Shown here piece after piece: positions 1 to 10,614 of a stretch of DNA of 64,000 nucleotides. The notes beneath the pieces are model-generated. The model searched no databases, had not been told where the DNA came from, and saw only the letters and a program-made list of their open reading frames with translations. Source of the stretch: Echria macrotheca (taxonomy: Eukaryota; Ascomycota; Sordariomycetes; Sordariales; Schizotheciaceae). The first letter of the stretch is position 1; the number at the start of each line of letters is the position of its first letter. Position numbers and translations under genes: made by a program. The stretch is from assembly GCA_030411725.1 (NCBI GenBank), contig MU839836.1, forward strand, positions 124,001 to 188,000, read 5' to 3'.

Positions 1-750
1 GATTAGAAGACCCGCATATAGGGGAAATGTGTCAGCACCCCAACGGTTCGCCAAGGACACCAGGATTGAGCTAGTTGTGGTGCCACGGTAGCGGCGTCGC
101 ATTGCATCGTATAATCCATGGCTCGTAGGCAGTCAAGCAATGTGATTTGATGGGCGCAACGCTGGTGTATCTCGTGTTACAACATTGGAGGATGATCGGC
201 GCGGGGGTTTGTCTTTCTCCGATTCATCACCTCGAGCGTGTTCTGGCGTGGATGTTGGGAATGGGGTGGCAGGTTTGAAATGGCATCTGTTCGTAGAAAA
301 TTAGTTCTGTAAAATAAAGACGATACCATTTACCTATAAATTGAACTGTAAGTCTGGAAGTGTAGACCTATGCGATGCAACGCTAGCTGAGAAAGACAAT
401 TACAAAGACGTGGATACTACCTACCCTTGTCATTAAATATTTCTTCATTACACTGTTCCGGGGGATACACGTAGGTAGGTAAATGTTCTCAACGGATCAT
501 TCCGTGACGGCCGGGCAATACAGATTATAGTATCCCGGAGAGCCGACTGCTCATTGAACGGTGCTCAATGATTTGATGAACGAGAACATCCGTCTAGATA
601 AGAAAACGGGTGGCGTTTTTGCACCTGTCAACAGCTGAGGTGCGACTGCCTCTTTCCCTCCCCTGTCGCTTAAGCCGAATCTGCGGCTGAAAGCTCAGGG
701 CCCGAAACTGACCAGCTTCACTCAACTCCTCACCGCATCGCCTCAACGCC
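1..750. other. intergenic, no gene seen
   Basis: No reading frame here has credible coding character. It holds the upstream region of the first gene, including a short TAGGTAGGTA-type motif near 472-481. The last ~100 bases before the ATG at 751 are C/T-rich, as is common upstream of fungal start codons. Confidence 0.6.
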
Positions 751-3700
751 ATGGACCCGCTATCCATCGCGGCGAGCGCTGCTGGACTCGCGGCGGCCTG
801 CGCCAAGATCGCCGGCACCCTCTACACATTCATTGACGACACTTCTTCGGTCGACGAGAATGTCGCTGGGTTCTGCGACGAGGTGCAGACGCTGGGCCGG
901 GTGCTCGATTCCATCAGCAACGCCTGCATCACTACCCCGCGCGTCGCTATCCTCCCGGACGTCGACTCAGACCAGGGCCTGTGGGCCACGGCCAAGGCCA
1001 CCCTAGGCGACATCAAAACCACCGTCGACAAAGTCGTCCAACTTCTAGACGAGGTGCAGAACAATGCAGCCCCCAATGTCTTCAGTCGAGGCTTTCTTCG
1101 AAAGCCGGCCAAGCAGATCAGGCTGAGCATGCGGTCCAAGGACATCGCCGTGTTCCGGGACCGCATCAAGCTGTACGCGTCTGCCATGAACAGCGCCCTG
1201 CAGATGATCAACATCTGCCTGATGATTAGCAACAACTCTTCGCAGGACGCTGTGATCGATGTGCTCGGTGGGCTCAGAACCCAGATCGCCCGTGTCCAAT
1301 ATGTGTTGGATCACGGGCCCGGGGCCAATGTCAACCCGGCCGATGCGAATCAGGACAACCTCCGCCGGTTTGTGCGCGTGGCCGAGGTCTTCCACTCCAA
1401 CGCGAGCACCATCGTCGAGGAGGGCCCGGAGTCGGCCGCCTGGCGAGGGAGCATCCTCGGCGACCCGCTGACGAGAGAGGAGGTCTCAAAAATCGAGAAG
1501 TGGATAACCCACCCCAGCGATTACGACCGTCTGGCAGATGCGCATAAACACTCCGACTCGGATGACGAAATCGACAACGACTTGATCACGAGACTCGGGG
1601 AACTGGCAGTGGGGAGCCAGCAGAAGGGTGACTACGCCAAGGCCGAGATGTTTTACCGAAAGCTCCTCGACCGCAAGGAGGCCAGCCAAACCGATATCCA
1701 AGAAATCATTCAGCTCAAGACTGATCTGGCATTTGTATGTTTTCACCAGGGGAAATGGGCCGAAGCAGAGGCCATCATCGAGCCGATTGCCCAGGGAACA
1801 AAAACAACCAACGTCGCCTTGTACGACGGACTTCACGCACTGGCGCTGGCTCAAGTGGGAACTTCCAACCTCGAAAGTGCACAAAGATCTTGCAAACGAG
1901 CCCTGCAGGGCAAGAGAAGGATTCTTGGCAAGGAGGACCCGTCTTACTTTGAGACGTTGGCTCTGTTCGCGTTGATCTGCGACGCCCTGGATGAGAGCGT
2001 CGAAGCCGAAGTCCACCGCAGCTTTATTCCCGCCTGGTATCAGCCGGTCCAACACGCCGATCCTTCCCTGTATCTACATGGGAATGCCAACCTCGCGAAA
2101 ACTGAGCCGGCGACCGCCGCACCACCACCAGCTTTGCTACCGGGCCCGACCACAGAGGTGCAAAAATTGCGAAGTGTCTCACGCTCTTTCCCCTCGAAGG
2201 AGGAGACGGATGGATCTTACACAACGAAGAGTTATCTTCGGCGCCCATTCAAGCTGACATGGAGATCTCAGCGCGAGAAGGTACAGGCATCTGAACCGGC
2301 CCCGTCTCAGGCTCCCTCTCAGGCTCCCTCTCAGCTTCCGCGATCGCAAAGTGAACCCAACTCTTTTTACATCAATAACAATGATTCGCAGTCGGCAATC
2401 CGGCGGGAATCAATCATGCCGGTAGCTGCTTCCGAGACTCAGTGTCAGCCAGTCTTGGTAGTTGCCGTACACTACAGCCCGGACGAAACTGCCGTGGCCT
2501 TCGCGCTTGGTACGAGCCCATTCACAGAGGGGGAGATCATAACCCTGTGGCCAGGGGCCGGCAGCCGGAAACCAACAGTATGATCAATCTTGTGCATCCA
2601 ACATATTGGAAATAGAGGGTCCAAGTACTAAGATTTGCAGGTTCCTACAACCCTCTACTACGACCGCAATCAGAAGATCGTTGGTTGGGGGCACGATACG
2701 GGCAAAGTGATTACCGCCACCGGATATCCTGTTGCGGATGTGGTAGGTCTTCTCAACCCAGAGGATAGATACCTTCCACGCCGCATGGCTTCACCCTCCC
2801 GGTTCTACCTTGAGACTAACTTCCGTGCCCAGGACAAACTAGACTGCTTCATGTTACATCTGGAGCAGGATGCATCAGCAGATAGTGACGTCACAGACCT
2901 TCCCCCTTTGCCTGCAAATACATCCGCGGTGGAAGTCTCGACTGAATACTTAACCCGCCTTCATGAGGCTATACACGCCGAACTGCGGAGCACCCTGGGG
3001 ACGGATGTGTTCAACAAGCAAAGTCTGAGTATGCAGTGGTGCTTTGTTACCCCATTTGAGTTGGCCAACGATCACAGGTCCCCGATTCGGAGCTCCGTGG
3101 TCGCGGCAGGCTTCCCGGACGACGAGAGTGGCCAAGTATCTTTTGTCGAGGAGTCTAGAGCAGCCGTTGTGCACTGCTTCAATGCAGGACTCATTGAAAG
3201 GCGGGCATTCTCCAAGGTGCTAGTTGTGAACGTCGGCAGAGCTAGAGCAGAGGTGGCCATCTATCAGGCCACCAGCTTGATGGCTATTAGGTTGTGGCCG
3301 TTGGAGGATGATGACCGGGGACTCTGGTGAGTGCCATGAGAAATAACCACGTGCGGAAGGAAACCCACATGGAGCTGACAAGCAATTCTAGCACCACATC
3401 GATGAGAGGAAACTTCCAGCGGATAGTGCGAGCTAAGATACAGAAGACGAAACTTCCAGAGTGGTCCAGGACGGCGTCGAGTGCCTATCGAAAAGCGACA
3501 CTGGCTTGGGAAAATGAAGTTATACGCGAATGGAATAACACTAGTTTCTCAGTTGATGTCGGCATCGCACGTGCAGCAGCTCACAACCCCACGGCCGATA
3601 TCAAAAACGGCTATATGAGCTTCACAGCCGATGAAATTCGCAGTTGCTTCCACCCGGTCATTTATGAGCTCCGTCGACGTATCACGCATCGGTTGATGGC

Positions 3701-3944
3701 ACTAAAATCCCGGAAGATCCCATTAATGGTCTGGAAGCCCAACGCCCCTTTGAGGTAGACCGCGCTGATGCATTGCAAGCAGAACATTCTATTCATCGGC
3801 GAACTCAGTGCCAACGAGTATGTCTTTCGCCAACTTCTTCAGGATCTCCCTCAGGAGCTCCGAAAAACGGCCCTCCGGCCCAGTCCTTCGGAACAAGTCG
3901 TGCTGAGAGGGGCGTTAACGTGGCTTTGGGACAAGGCCCAATAA
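751..3944 (+). CDS. NLR-like fusion: MDPLSI-type N-domain, TPR, degenerate Hsp70-like domain
   Basis: Predicted exons 751-2577, 2641-3326, 3392-3728 and 3783-3944 give 1,003 residues. The first two introns have clean GT-AG ends; the third (54 nt, GTCTGG donor) is the least certain. The protein opens MDPLSIAASAAGL, and its first ~200 residues look like the helical N-domain that precedes NACHT or NB-ARC in fungal STAND receptors. Residues ~275-400 carry TPR-like helices (GDYAKAEMFYRKLL, GKWAEAEAII, ESAQRSCKRAL). A Pro/Ser linker with a 12-bp tandem repeat (SQAPSQAPSQ, about 2307-2334) leads into an actin/Hsp70-like fold from residue ~567 to the end. Nucleotide-binding motifs in that fold are degraded, so ATP hydrolysis is doubtful. 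A role in recognition or incompatibility is inferred from the N-domain only. Confidence 0.85.
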
Positions 3945-4065
3945 TCCAGGCAGTTGAGAGAATGAATCAAAGAACACTGCTTTCTCGGGAAGAATCCCTT
4001 TTTGCTATTTTTGCTACATTTTCCATCTTACACGAAACCACCACCACCAATGCTACGGGACGCAT

Positions 4066-5024
4066 CTAGGACAAAATCCCAAAGAACTTGAGCATCAACT
4101 GCTCGTTGACGGGCGCGGTATGGCCGACGCCCTGGCCAAAAAAGCCCTCGAGCTTGGTCCCATCCCCGTAGATGACCTGCGTGTACGCGGCCGACGGCAC
4201 GCCCGTCACGTTCTTGGTCCACTCGAGCCCCATGACGTTGGCCCACTGCTGCAGCGCCTGCATGGCGCACGCGGGGCGGACGAGCGTGTCGGCCAGGCCG
4301 TGGTAGATCTGCAGCCGCGGCCGCTTGCCGGTGTAGCCCGGGTAGGCGTTGCGCACAAAGTTGCCCCACTCCTGCGGCGTGTGCCGGATGTTGCCCTGCG
4401 CGCACGTCTGGTTCGCCGCCGACGGCGTCGCCTGGCCCTGCCCGCTGGCGCAGGCAAACCCGATGCCGCTGTAGGCCGCGCCGGCCTCGAAGACCTCCGG
4501 GTACGAGCCGGCCATGGCGTTGGTCATCATCGCGCCGGACGAGGAGCCCATCAGGTACACCTTGGAGGCGTCGCCGTTGTATTTCTTGAGCGTGTAGTTG
4601 ACCATGCTGATGATGCCCGCCGCGTCGCCGCCGCCGTTGTGGGTTAGCGTCGCTGCGTTCTGCACGTCCCAGCAGTGCGACATGTTGGGCGTGTCGGGGT
4701 AGATCAGGATGAAGCCGTTGCTGTCGGCGTACGACGGTAGGCGCGTGCCTGAGTACCAGCTTGGGCCGGAGCCGCCGCAGGGGTGCATCTGTGGGGGGAT
4801 TTGTTAGAGTCGAGAAACAGTTCTAAGAGGAGACGGGAATGGGGCAGGTTCATGGGCACACTCACCGCCACGATGATGGCCGGCTTGGCCGAGACCTTGT
4901 CGGGTACGTAGATGTACATGTTGATCCGAGTCGGGTTGGACCCAAAGTCGGCGACCTTGTCGAGCTTAGCGGCCGCGGCCAGCTGGGCTGCGGCCAAGAG
5001 GCCGACGACTCCGCTGAACAGCAT
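4066..5024 (-). CDS. secreted CE1-type esterase (acetylxylan/feruloyl esterase family)
   Basis: Exons 5024-4866 and 4788-4066 (intron 77 nt, GTGAGT...CACAG) give 293 residues. The N-terminus is a signal peptide (LFSGVVGLLAAAQLAAAA). The core is an alpha/beta hydrolase of the PHB-depolymerase/acetylxylan-esterase type. The oxyanion segment reads MHPCGGSGPSW, the nucleophile is the middle Ser of GSSSGAMMTN, the likely Asp is in YHGLADTLVRP and the His in GQGVGHTAPVNE. Length fits family members without a carbohydrate-binding module, and none is present. The enzyme should act outside the cell on ester side groups of hemicellulose. Exact substrate (acetyl or feruloyl) cannot be told from sequence alone. 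The gene is tail to tail with the preceding NLR-like gene. Confidence 0.92.
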
Positions 5025-6067
5025 CTCGTGGACTGATGAGTTGATGTCGAGGTCTTGGCAGAGGAGGTGAGGTGTCGTTGTTTTTGTTTCTATACGACCG
5101 TCGACCTAGTGAGACCCTACTACCTATACATGAGATGCCAAGCCATGCCGGGCAGCCCTCGCGTCCTTATAGTGGAATCCAAAAAAATTTATCCGGCCTG
5201 GGGTAGCCAGATCTCGGGGTATTAAGAGAGGGGGGATTCCCTTAGTAGGCACTGTAAAAATGATTGCGGGACCCGAGATCGGTTCCTGGCGTCGGCTTCT
5301 TGGTAATATACGACTGGCCGGGTAAATACGCCCCCAGCGTGTGTGGTGAATCCGCAATAAAGGGCCTGGTTGGTTTCTCGAAAGCTGAGTGCCGCGCGTA
5401 AAATGCGTGCGGCGGCTAGGTGACTAGGTCCGGGGTAAAACGTAATGAAGGGACGGCGAGAGCCTCCGCATTCCCTCTGTAGGTCCAGTACGGAGTCGCG
5501 GGGCCGATTAGCGACAATATATCTGCCGGGCGGCCTCGTACAACTTGGGGTCCTCGTTTTTTTTCTAGAAACGAATATGTTCCGTTGACGGACTGGTGCG
5601 GCTTCATGATAACCCGTTGAATAGCGAAGCCGTCAAGGTGTCTGCCACGTGGTCTTATGAGCCACGGGGCTATTTATACGTTTCTCGGGGACAGCCGCCG
5701 AGCTGATTGGTGGTTTTAATCCGATGGACCGTCCGGTTGGTATTGCTCGAGTATTCAACTTCAATGGTAGCAGGGTCAGGGTCATGTTTTTTATCATTTC
5801 TCGATTCTCGTCCGCTTTGTAACCGTTGTTGAGGTTTCAAGAAGATTGAAAGGATCAGCTAAGTGGTCAGCACCAACTTGGAAGGTTTTGAGATTGTGAG
5901 ATCCATACTATCTGTTGTCGTGATGGCCAAGGATTTGCTGACGTTGAGGGATGGGAATAGCTAGGTACCTAAGTATCCCCAGACGACTTATCCCTTCCAG
6001 ACATTTATTGCAGACGCCACCGCTGTGCCCCCCTGACTGTTAATGCGGCACACCCCATTCTCCGCAG
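5025..6067. other. intergenic, no gene seen
   Basis: Upstream region of the esterase and downstream region of the LIM gene. A CTAGGTACCT palindrome lies at 5961-5970. Short open frames here have no recognisable composition. Confidence 0.6.
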
Positions 6068-7975
6068 CTAAGTTTTCCGTGAATCCCTCTCGTCAGCAGC
6101 GAGAATCTCGCCACAGTCCATGCACAATATCGTGTAGCCCCGAGACATACTCGAGTACACCCAGTTCTTTATCCTCGAATGGCATCGCCCACACCGAAAA
6201 CAACCCTGACAAAGCACTCCAGAATTCACCATTATCCCCGTTCCCCCTATCCTCTTCTCGCAAGATGTGCAGTCATAGCCACACTTGGTACAAGTTGGCC
6301 AATCGTGGCGGGCCTTGATCATCGAGGATGGCAGGATACCGCGACCGTCGGCACTCAACAGATTCTTGCAATGCTTACATCTCCAGCATTTGAGATGCCA
6401 AACTGAGACTGAGCCATCTTTATACGTGACTGTAGAGTTCAATGTCAGCTAAATGAGCTAATTGAGAACGGCGGGTAGAATACTTGTCGTATCGCTTCGC
6501 TCCCTAACGAAATTGACTGTAGGGTATTGTTAGCATCGAGCTAGTCATCAAAGGGTGCGTTGGCATACATCCTTACAGCCGGGACAGCTCGGCCTGTTCT
6601 CCCCGTCGCCCTCCACTTTTGCCTCGTCGGATTCTCCATTCGGTACTTCTAGTCGATCCACCTCTACCTGAGTCTCTACCCGAGTCACTTTCACAACGGG
6701 TGTCGGCACCGGCATACTGCTTTTCTCATCACCGCCGTCCGGCGTCGATGGCGTCGATGGCGTCGACTTTGAAGGGGGAATATAGAGGCAATCCTGGGGA
6801 ATATAGAGGTAATACTTGTCATTTGAGGTAGGTATTGGTATATAGCTTTGCTTATTACCACCGTTTGGCGTTAATGGTGGTATCGATTCTGGAGGTGGAA
6901 TATCGAGGCAATACTGCGCATTCGTGACATCGGGTGTAGGTATCGTCATACTGCTTTGCTCATCACCGCCGTCCGGCGCTAATGGTATCGACTCTGAAGC
7001 GGGAACATCGACGTAATACTCCGCATTCGTGACATCGGCTGGGCTGATCGGCATTGCAATAACTGAGAGGACGGATAAGTGGGCCAGACTGTACCCCGTA
7101 AAGACCGACCAAGCGCCCGAGCTTCGTACGACGCTGCTGTCAAAGGAGCTGTCGCAGTCTTGGACATCGCGCAGCTTTTTGTAAGCTCGGGAACCTTCAA
7201 GAACATTCTCAAATGCAAACCGGACGATACTGTTCCGGGCGTTGCCGCCGGCACTGGAGCCCACCGTGTCGTTGCATCTGACTCCAGGCCCTGGAACTGT
7301 GAGATGGGTGTTGGCGATGCCCTGGCCCTGTGGCGTACCCGTGTCGTCGCGAGGGTTCCTCATAGCACTGAACCTACGAGCGTCGAAGGAATCCCGTGAT
7401 TGCTGCAACCTCTTCTTCAGCTCTGCGTTTTCCGTTAATACTTGGTCCACCAGCTCCCGGAGCTTTCCCTGCTCAAGCCGCGCCTCCTGTACCGAGGTAC
7501 TGGTAAGGCATATCAGCACACAGAATGTTCCAAAAGACGATAGGTCCTCTGATGACCGGGGATACTACCTTTGCAAAACATCTAGCATGATCGACAATGA
7601 CGATTTGTATCTTTCCAATTTTGCCAGATGCTCGTCGACTCGCTTGGTGTATCTCAGCCACTGAATTCTGGGTGCCTGCCTCTCGAGACGTCGCAACATG
7701 TTTTCGAATGATGAGAATATCAGCATCGCATCTGAAAGAACGACGCGGAGTTCATCGACTTGTATCATCTCCCGTCTCGGATCCGTAGGATCGATGTGTC
7801 GCAGGAACCGCTGCAACGAGCGGAGGGCGACTTCAGTGTGCCGAGTCTCCCGCTGCGCTTCTCTGATGGACTGTGGCGCATTTCGGACTGCGGATATAGT
7901 TTCCAGGAGTCCATGTGTCTTTCCCGCGGCTGTCAGAAGACCTACGATGGCCGTAGAGATGCTCAGCGGATCCAT
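6068..7975 (-). CDS. MDPLSI-type N-domain protein with C-terminal LIM-type zinc fingers
   Basis: Exon 1 (7975-7569) and exon 2 (from 7499) are firm: CAAAG|gtagta to ttaccag. They encode an MDPLSISTAIVGLL helical N-domain (~135 aa), a short coiled coil (VDQVLTENAELKKRL) and a low-complexity middle with diverged tandem repeats around VTNAEYYVDVPASESIP and VTNAQYCLDIPPPESIP. The last exon (6429-6068) encodes two LIM-like modules: HLKC, WRC, KHC, CTKC, then CTSC, CQGC, FRC, GRC, CMDC. A 33-nt exon at 6516-6484 probably lies between. The donor keeping frame with consensus sites (6576) cuts the first CPGC zinc pair; the donor that keeps CPGC (6568) shifts frame unless an atypical acceptor is used. 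With the in-frame model the product is 574 aa. LIM modules usually bind protein partners; no catalytic domain follows here. Confidence 0.7.
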
Positions 7976-8749
7976 AGTCGCAATCAAATTTTGAAGATTG
8001 GGGAATGAGTGTGGAAAGGCTCTGTTAGGCAACAGTGGGCGAATTTCTGAACTTGTTCAGCTCGTCGGGTCGGCCAACGGGTCTTGTCGGAGGCGGCCTG
8101 CTTCGCCCCCCGTGGCGCTTATTGGTTTGACGATGGATGCAGCCGCTCCCCAAGGCGCCTGCAGAGCCGCTCATCAAGCCACTCTTGTAACACGAGGCGC
8201 GCTTGGCCCTTTGGCAGATACCTTATGAAATTGTGTCATGTGATGTTCAACAGGTTCTCAGCTTAATTCCGGTCTGTCAAGTCTTGTCGAGTTCACTCTC
8301 ATCGCTCGTCCCCGCTGAAACAACAGCTTTCACTGGCTTCATTATTGCCACGTGATTAAGGTCAGCGAAATTCACGTAGTTGGATCTGTATTCCCATATT
8401 CTTCAGCTGTATACCAGCCCTTCGGAAAGCTGTAGGATTTACAAGCGGCTCTGTGAACTTTGGATAAGAACCTCTTTACAACCGTGCATGATGGTGCACA
8501 CCGTCAGCAGTGGGATCGGCAATCCCAATCGGAGACTTTCACCTCCCACAAGGATCGCGGACAGAAACCGCAGTTCGGAATCGAAATACGCCGTACCCGG
8601 ACACATCCGAACAGTATAAATACGCCTTCCTGATGCACCTGCCTCGAAATCGACCCAACTCCTCCTACCTTTACCTAAACTACCAACCTGCTCCAAGAAA
8701 ACAACATCCGGTCCTCACTCGGAAGACAAGACAAGACAAAACATACAAA
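7976..8749. other. divergent promoter region
   Basis: Lies between the head-to-head LIM gene (minus) and NmrA-like gene (plus). It holds a TATA-like box at 8615-8622 followed by a C/A-rich leader. No additional gene is evident. Confidence 0.6.
8615..8622 (+). promoter_or_regulatory. TATA-like box of the NmrA-like gene
   Basis: TATAAATA sits 128 bp before the ATG at 8750 and is followed by a C/T- and A-rich leader, a normal layout for a fungal core promoter. Confidence 0.4.
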
Positions 8750-9682
8750 ATGTCAACAATCATCTTCGGCCCAACAGGCAACGTCGCCTCCTCCCTCGCC
8801 CTCTCCGCCGCGAACCATCCCTCCCTCCAACCCCTCGTCCTCGCAATGCGCGACCCCTCCAAACCCATCCCCCACCTCCCCCCGTCCCTCGAATCCTCGT
8901 CGGACATGCGCCGCATCCGCGCCGACCTCTCCGACCCGTCCTCCGTGCTATCCGCCGTCCGCTCTTCCTCGGCAAAGCGCGCATTCCTCTACCTCGCGCG
9001 GGACTCGACGGACCACATGCGCGGCACGATCGAGGCGCTCCGCGCTGGCGGGGTCGAGTTTGTCGTGTATCTCAGCTCGGCAGGCGTGCATGACGCTGTT
9101 GACGAGGCGGATCCGGTGCGGTATCGACATGCGGTTGTTGAGCGGAATTTGAGGGAGGTGTTTGGGCCGGAGGGGTATGTGGCGATGCGGCCGGGGATGT
9201 TTGCTTCGAATGCGGTTATGTGGTGGAAGGGTGGGATTGCGAAGGGGGAGGTGAGGTTGTATGCGGGGGACTTTCGGGCGGATTGGATTGCCCCTGGGGA
9301 TATCGGGGCTGTTGCGGCGGCGGTGTTGGCGAGGGGAGGGTTGGAAGGGGGTGGGTGTGTGTTGGATCTGTTGGGACCGGAAGATATGTCATTCCGAGAT
9401 GTAATCAAGGTGCTGGCCAAAGTGGCCGGCAAGGATGTGAGGATTGTAGATGCGGATGCCGGGGAGGGGATCAAGGAGTTTATGGCACTGGGGCTACCAG
9501 AGCCGGTGGCGGCCCATGTGATCCAATTCCTGGGGGAAGGGCTTGAGAAGGGCGGTGTGAAGGTTATGCTTCAGGATGTTGTTTATGAAGCGGCGGTTGC
9601 GAATGTGGAGAGGTATAAGGGAAAGCCGGCTATGCGGTTTGCAGAGTGGGCCGAGGAGAACAGGGGGGATATTGTTGGCTGA
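8750..9682 (+). CDS. NmrA-like NAD(P)-binding reductase
   Basis: A single exon of 310 residues. The start is the ATG at 8750 in context ACAAAATG; an upstream in-frame ATG would add a low-quality leader spanning the TATA-like box. The N-terminus has a beta strand and dinucleotide loop (IIFGPTGNVASSLA). A later strand FVVYLSSAGVHDAVDEADP and VAMRPGMFASN match the NmrA/SDR-atypical fold. Members bind NAD(P)(H) and act either as reductases or as redox-sensing regulators; substrate is unknown. No catalytic YxxxK pair is obvious, as is usual in NmrA-type members. The 5' half is very C-rich at third positions while the 3' half is G-rich, giving strong strand skew within the gene. Confidence 0.88.
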   Translation: MSTIIFGPTGNVASSLALSAANHPSLQPLVLAMRDPSKPIPHLPPSLESSSDMRRIRADLSDPSSVLSAVRSSSAKRAFLYLARDSTDHMRGTIEALRAGGVEFVVYLSSAGVHDAVDEADPVRYRHAVVERNLREVFGPEGYVAMRPGMFASNAVMWWKGGIAKGEVRLYAGDFRADWIAPGDIGAVAAAVLARGGLEGGGCVLDLLGPEDMSFRDVIKVLAKVAGKDVRIVDADAGEGIKEFMALGLPEPVAAHVIQFLGEGLEKGGVKVMLQDVVYEAAVANVERYKGKPAMRFAEWAEENRGDIVG

Positions 9683-10614
9683 GTTGACTTTACGTGGCAA
9701 GCCTGGGTGCAATACCTCCCATAGCAGGGAGAAGATCTCATGTTGAACCGTATTTCCCTCACATGTCGCTAGGTAGTCAGCATGGTATGGCAAACATTGG
9801 GGCAAGACTGATAGTGGAGTTCAAACAGATCAGAGCACTAACAAGTTCAACTTTTTTATCCCAGCTTCGCAACACTCTATGAAACTTCCGAGGAGCTGGC
9901 TTCCGTATCTCGGGGGTTTCAACGGTAAAACATGATGACGAGCGATTGTACGGGTGATGGGTCGGAAGGCAGTGCTATGGTTTTCGCCCAATGTCAGGTC
10001 GAATAGGTGCCTATGTCCTCAGAAGAACAACGCGTGCCGTTCGTGATGGCCAAGGAGACTAATGGCGATTAGGGTGAGCCAAAAGCACATATCAGCTCAA
10101 CTATGTAACTACTTGTTGCAGTTACAAGACCTGGCCGAGTTGTCTTCCCTTTTCGCCTGGTTGCCTAACAGTCAGCGCATAAAACATACAATAATGACAT
10201 GAAAACAGAGAGTTGCTTTGGAAATTCTCTTCGCATCACGCCATATCGCCCTGTTTGTTGAGTGTCTAAGCTGAACAGGGCTAGCGGGGCTGCAGGCTGG
10301 GAGCTGAACGTCTGTTGAATCGGATGCGAGTGAGGTGGCGACCAGCCCATCACGCCAACTTGTGCTGATACTCACAACACGACAGACAGCGAGTCTCTGC
10401 GGCTAGAGAACGAAATTCTGCAAAACATGACAGAAAGCTCTGACACAAAGGTGATCCGCTCCACTGTGCTGCCTATATATTTATTTCTCATATTTTACAA
10501 GAGGCTGGTCGCATAGTCAATTTCCTCCACCGCGAATCTTGCCCATATTTACCTATTGAAACGATTCTATCTAATTCCAGTTGACAAGCTCTAGCTTCCT
10601 ACGGAAGCCCAAAA
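9683..10614. other. intergenic, no gene seen
   Basis: Between two plus-strand genes. No coding signal; A/T-rich stretches near 10470-10570 probably belong to the promoter of the next gene. Confidence 0.6.

Noticed and set aside
4120..4647. 175-residue plus-strand Arg/Val-rich open frame
   Set aside because: Shadow of the esterase gene on the other strand.
8750..9682. Secondary-metabolite cluster around the NmrA-like gene
   Set aside because: No synthase, P450 or cluster regulator is nearby, and NmrA-like proteins alone are not evidence.
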